Assembly (NCBI GenBank): GCA_007692755.1
Contig: REBL01000256.1
Location: 62,001-126,000, forward strand
Source: Nodularia sp. (in: cyanobacteria)
GTDB taxonomy: Bacteria; Cyanobacteriota; Cyanobacteriia; Cyanobacteriales; Nostocaceae
Length of the DNA stretch: 64,000 nt
Direction: 5' to 3'
The position numbers and the translations under genes were made by a program. The notes below the pieces were generated by a model that was not told the origin of the DNA, searched no databases, and saw only the letters and a program-made list of their open reading frames with translations. Positions 61,352-64,000 of the stretch are shown in pieces. How positions within the stretch are numbered: the first letter of the stretch is position 1; every line of letters begins with the position of its first letter.

Positions 61352-62740
61352 ATGTCAAATGATCAACGGTTGCTAACTACCTATAGTTCTGGTTTAATCA
61401 ACCAACTTAGTATTTTTGTCTGTAATGAAATTATGCCTATTTTACAGCAGCAGCCTGATTTAGTTGTTGTAAATTACCGAAGTTTTAACTGGAGACAACC
61501 TCAATACAAATCTGCACTCATAGCTGAGTTAAACAAAAAAATCAGCAATTTGGCAGATAATGCTACACTGATGCCAATGATTAAAGAATACTTGGGACTT
61601 TTGCTAGTGCCGAGTTTTTTTGCTTCGCCAGCCTTCTGTAATCTAGAAGTAGTCATTCATAAGTCAATCGAAGTGTTAAATCTCATTGAATTAAATAATC
61701 AAGATATGTTTGAGCCTCTAAAAAGCTCTTTTTCTCCTCCAGCGATCGCTATTTTATTGCTAGATGCAGAAAATTTACAACTCGACGCTAAAATGGAACA
61801 GTTTTTAACAACAGTTTCTACCTATCCCCTGCAAGTCAAGATTGCTTTTGCTAATTGGGCTAGGATGGGTAAAAGAGATGAAGAATTACATCAGCGTGGA
61901 TACGAATTGATTCACGTTCCTATTGGGAAAGATAATGCTGATGGTAAAATGATCGCCTTGGGTTCGTCAGTTCATGAACGTTATGCCAATGCTAAAGAAG
62001 TTATAGTTTGTTCATCAGATAAAGTGATGACTAATCTGTGCAACCATCTTCAGCAAAATGGATTAATAGTTTATCAGGCTATCAAAAAAGGAGATGTACT
62101 GATAGTATTGAATAGCTCTACAGGAAAACCCATCACACAGTTTCCCAATTCTACTCCTGAGATTCCCACAATTGAAATTTTTATTCAGCAAATTAAACAG
62201 ATAATCCAAGCAGAGCAAAAACAGAATCAAATTTATTGGGTTAAACTTTCCGCTCTTTCTCAAATTTTTAAAACTAAATATAATGTTAGTGTCAGTCAAG
62301 TAGTTTCTCAGCATTTACCTGGGAAAAAAGCTAGAGATATTTTTACTAACTATCCGGCTGATTTTGCCATTCACCAAGTTGATGCAACTTCTGAATTATA
62401 CATAACTCTATTTCAAGTTAATCAGTCACTGCTGATAAATGGCACAGAAGATGCTTCATTAAGTAGTGCTAAAAAGTCTCCCTTATTGTCTAAAATTAAT
62501 TCTTCAGCAGATTTGGAAAAAGCACTCAAGGATATTCTCAAGGAGTTAACGATAAAATCTCCTACAAGCTACATTGACATTAGCCCGTTGGGTGTTGAAT
62601 TTAGTCAGCGCTATGGTAAGCGGATAAATGAGCAAATCAAATGCTTAAAGTTGAATGGTAATTTTATTAAATTTTTACAGTCGTGTAAATCTTTTAACCT
62701 GAAGCAAACAGGAAAAGCATGGCAAGTTACTTTACGTTAG
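61352..62740 (+). CDS. NYN-domain (PIN-like) protein with two LOTUS/OST-HTH domains
   Basis: A 462-aa protein. Residues ~10-125 are helical and unassigned. Residues ~131-255 are an NYN nuclease-like domain: ILLLDAENLQ (Asp138, Asn141), KDNADGKMIALG, and VIVCSSDKVMTNLCNHL with a further Asp. Two winged-helix LOTUS/OST-HTH-type domains follow: ~285-365 (WVKLSALSQIFKTKYNVSVS) and ~385-462 (YIDISPLGVEFSQRYGKRIN, WQVTL). LOTUS domains bind RNA (G-quadruplex in some cases), so RNA processing or turnover is likely. It lies 130 bases after the PstB-like gene; co-transcription is uncertain. Confidence 0.83.
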   Translation: MSNDQRLLTTYSSGLINQLSIFVCNEIMPILQQQPDLVVVNYRSFNWRQPQYKSALIAELNKKISNLADNATLMPMIKEYLGLLLVPSFFASPAFCNLEVVIHKSIEVLNLIELNNQDMFEPLKSSFSPPAIAILLLDAENLQLDAKMEQFLTTVSTYPLQVKIAFANWARMGKRDEELHQRGYELIHVPIGKDNADGKMIALGSSVHERYANAKEVIVCSSDKVMTNLCNHLQQNGLIVYQAIKKGDVLIVLNSSTGKPITQFPNSTPEIPTIEIFIQQIKQIIQAEQKQNQIYWVKLSALSQIFKTKYNVSVSQVVSQHLPGKKARDIFTNYPADFAIHQVDATSELYITLFQVNQSLLINGTEDASLSSAKKSPLLSKINSSADLEKALKDILKELTIKSPTSYIDISPLGVEFSQRYGKRINEQIKCLKLNGNFIKFLQSCKSFNLKQTGKAWQVTLR

Positions 62741-63010
62741 ATTTTCAGCCGAATTATACTAATAGCTTATATTGGGCATTTCTACGCACAAACTAGACTA
62801 GGTAAAAAGACGTGCAATAATGCTACTTTATTTATATTGGATGTTATCACTAAATCAAGCGGTTTAGTTTGAATACTGTGTGATTAAATAATATCAATTT
62901 TTATTTGTACGAAATTTAAGGTATATGATTAATGAGGAAAGGCTTGATAATCTAGCAAAAAAAGCAAAAATTACAGATAGTTAAGCTGTTGTGCTGGATT
63001 CTCAGGATTT
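62741..63010. other. Spacer upstream of HPPD
   Basis: AT-rich, no recognised RNA or strong hairpin. A 19-codon ORF near 62924 lacks support. It presumably includes the HPPD promoter. Confidence 0.4.
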
Positions 63011-64000
63011 ATGAAAATCGATCACGTTCATTTCTATGTAGAAGATGCCAAAGTCTGGCGGGATTGGTTTGTACACCATTTAGGGTTTACAGCAGTAGAT
63101 AGTAGCATCAGTTCGGTTCACACCCGTACGGAAGTAGTAAGCACGGGTCTCGTTCGCTTTTTGCTGTCTTCAGCTTTATTGCCCACAAGTCCGGTAGCTG
63201 AGTTTCTGTGCCAACATCCACCAGGTGTAGCAGATGTCGCTTTTGCTATGGAAGATGTGGAAGCCGCGATCGCACTCGCTCAAACACACGGCGCTACAGT
63301 CATCCAACCCATCGAGTTACAGCAGTTTGGTGATGTCTCCCGCAAGTGTGGCAAAATTGCTGCTTGGGGTGGTTTGAGTCATACATTGATTGAAAGTTCA
63401 GGAGTGACTACTGATGATGCACAACCCACAACAGATCATACTTTTACTGCTATAGACCACATAGTCCTAAATGTGGCAGTGGGTGAATTAGAGTCGGCTG
63501 TTGCTTGGTACGAAAAAATTCTAGATTTTCAACCCCAGCAAAGTTTTAGAATTCAAACCGACCGTTCGGCTTTATATAGCCAAGTTATGGTTTCCCGTGA
63601 TGGTAGCGTACAATTACCGATTAATGAACCAGCTTCCCGTAACTCTCAAATTCAGGAGTTTCTGGATGTGAATCGGGGGCCAGGAATTCAACACATCGCC
63701 TTGGGGACTCCTAATCTAATTAGTGCGATCGCGCAATTTCGCTCCCGTGGTCTATCTCTACTCTCGGTTCCCCAAACCTACTACTCACAGATTAAACAAC
63801 GTCCAGGATTCTTTCTATCCATGCTAGAACTTGAAGCGATCGCTCAACAAGAAATTTTGGTGGACTGGAAAGAAAATGCTCAAGATGCAGTCCTACTACA
63901 AATTTTTACTCAGCCGATTTTTGGACAACCGACTTTTTTCTTTGAGTTTATTGAACGCCGTTATCAAGCTAAAGGCTTTGGGGAAGGTAATTTTCGCGCC
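63011..64000 (+). CDS. hppD: 4-hydroxyphenylpyruvate dioxygenase (runs off the window)
   Basis: The first 330 codons of HPPD are present; the gene continues beyond 64000. The enzyme turns 4-hydroxyphenylpyruvate into homogentisate, the head-group precursor of tocopherol in cyanobacteria. Two VOC-type domains are present (about 1-130 and 145-330). Iron ligands in the second are His150 (TAIDHIVLNV), His228 (GPGIQHIALG) and Glu312 (TFFFEFIERR); the sequence ends in GFGEGNFRA, the usual C-terminal motif. Start ATG 63011. No tocopherol-pathway partner is upstream. Confidence 0.93.
   Translation, partial: MKIDHVHFYVEDAKVWRDWFVHHLGFTAVDSSISSVHTRTEVVSTGLVRFLLSSALLPTSPVAEFLCQHPPGVADVAFAMEDVEAAIALAQTHGATVIQPIELQQFGDVSRKCGKIAAWGGLSHTLIESSGVTTDDAQPTTDHTFTAIDHIVLNVAVGELESAVAWYEKILDFQPQQSFRIQTDRSALYSQVMVSRDGSVQLPINEPASRNSQIQEFLDVNRGPGIQHIALGTPNLISAIAQFRSRGLSLLSVPQTYYSQIKQRPGFFLSMLELEAIAQQEILVDWKENAQDAVLLQIFTQPIFGQPTFFFEFIERRYQAKGFGEGNFRA

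Noticed and set aside
62924-62983. 19-codon ORF upstream of HPPD
   Set aside because: No Shine-Dalgarno and no recognisable peptide; chance ORF likely.

Overview
The window is chromosomal DNA of a filamentous, probably heterocyst-forming cyanobacterium (Nostocales, Nostoc/Anabaena-like). The evidence is internal: many GCGATCGC (HIP1) octamers; short tandem heptamer repeats (STRR) and small foldback elements typical of that order; and a gene set of cyanobacterial type, including a bilin-binding GAF sensor, PedR-like LuxR protein, DevB/DevC, DUF2358, DUF1517 and DUF6391 proteins, carotenoid oxygenase, PEP-CTERM protein and SLH protein. I see no rRNA, tRNA, CRISPR array, phage genes or transposase.

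Layout. 1-7.2 kb: start of a bilin-binding GAF sensor (cut by the window edge), a repeat-filled spacer, an ArsA/Get3-like ATPase with a C-terminal HSP20-like domain, a 1170-aa hybrid histidine kinase and two small proteins. 7.2-12 kb: a double-glycine leader peptide gene, dprA, a nitrilase-family amidase and a carotenoid cleavage oxygenase. 12-24 kb: a devB-devC exporter pair without devA, a nuclease-like/TPR protein carrying a repeat insertion, an LCP protein, an AI-2E family permease, a serpin lipoprotein, a glycosyltransferase, DUF6391 and pedR. 24-33 kb: fructokinase; a split HipA-like kinase with a HIRAN partner, downstream of gluconokinase; sfsA; a 2OG-Fe dioxygenase; DUF711; a TPR protein; an Rpn-type nuclease. 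33-42 kb: NDH-2, mutS, two tandem ATPase-plus-nuclease modules (AAA/DUF4276 and AAA/PIN) and DUF1517. 42-51 kb: a 1.4-kb spacer, glycosyltransferase, thiE-thiS, a ZIP-like membrane protein, a DUF1565 protein and a fatty acid desaturase. 51-64 kb: DUF1565-SLH protein, gatB, a nucleotidyltransferase-like protein, a UbiD decarboxylase, a PEP-CTERM protein, a PstB-like ATPase with an altered Q-loop, a NYN-LOTUS protein and the start of HPPD.

Most genes are single housekeeping or accessory units. Clear transcription units are devB-devC, thiE-thiS, gntK-hipA-like-HIRAN and the two ATPase-effector pairs.

The most interesting block is 37.2-41.2 kb. Two modules with the same plan (SMC/ABC-like ATPase first, small nuclease-like partner second) stand side by side next to mutS. 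The first is bracketed by a 56-bp near-identical direct repeat that includes the end of the DUF4276 gene. The outer repeat copy ends exactly where a 167-bp foldback element begins. This looks like a remodelled defence-type locus. Other points of note are the split HipA/HIRAN pair, the serpin, the orphan GG peptide and repeats inserted in frame within mutS and the TPR gene.
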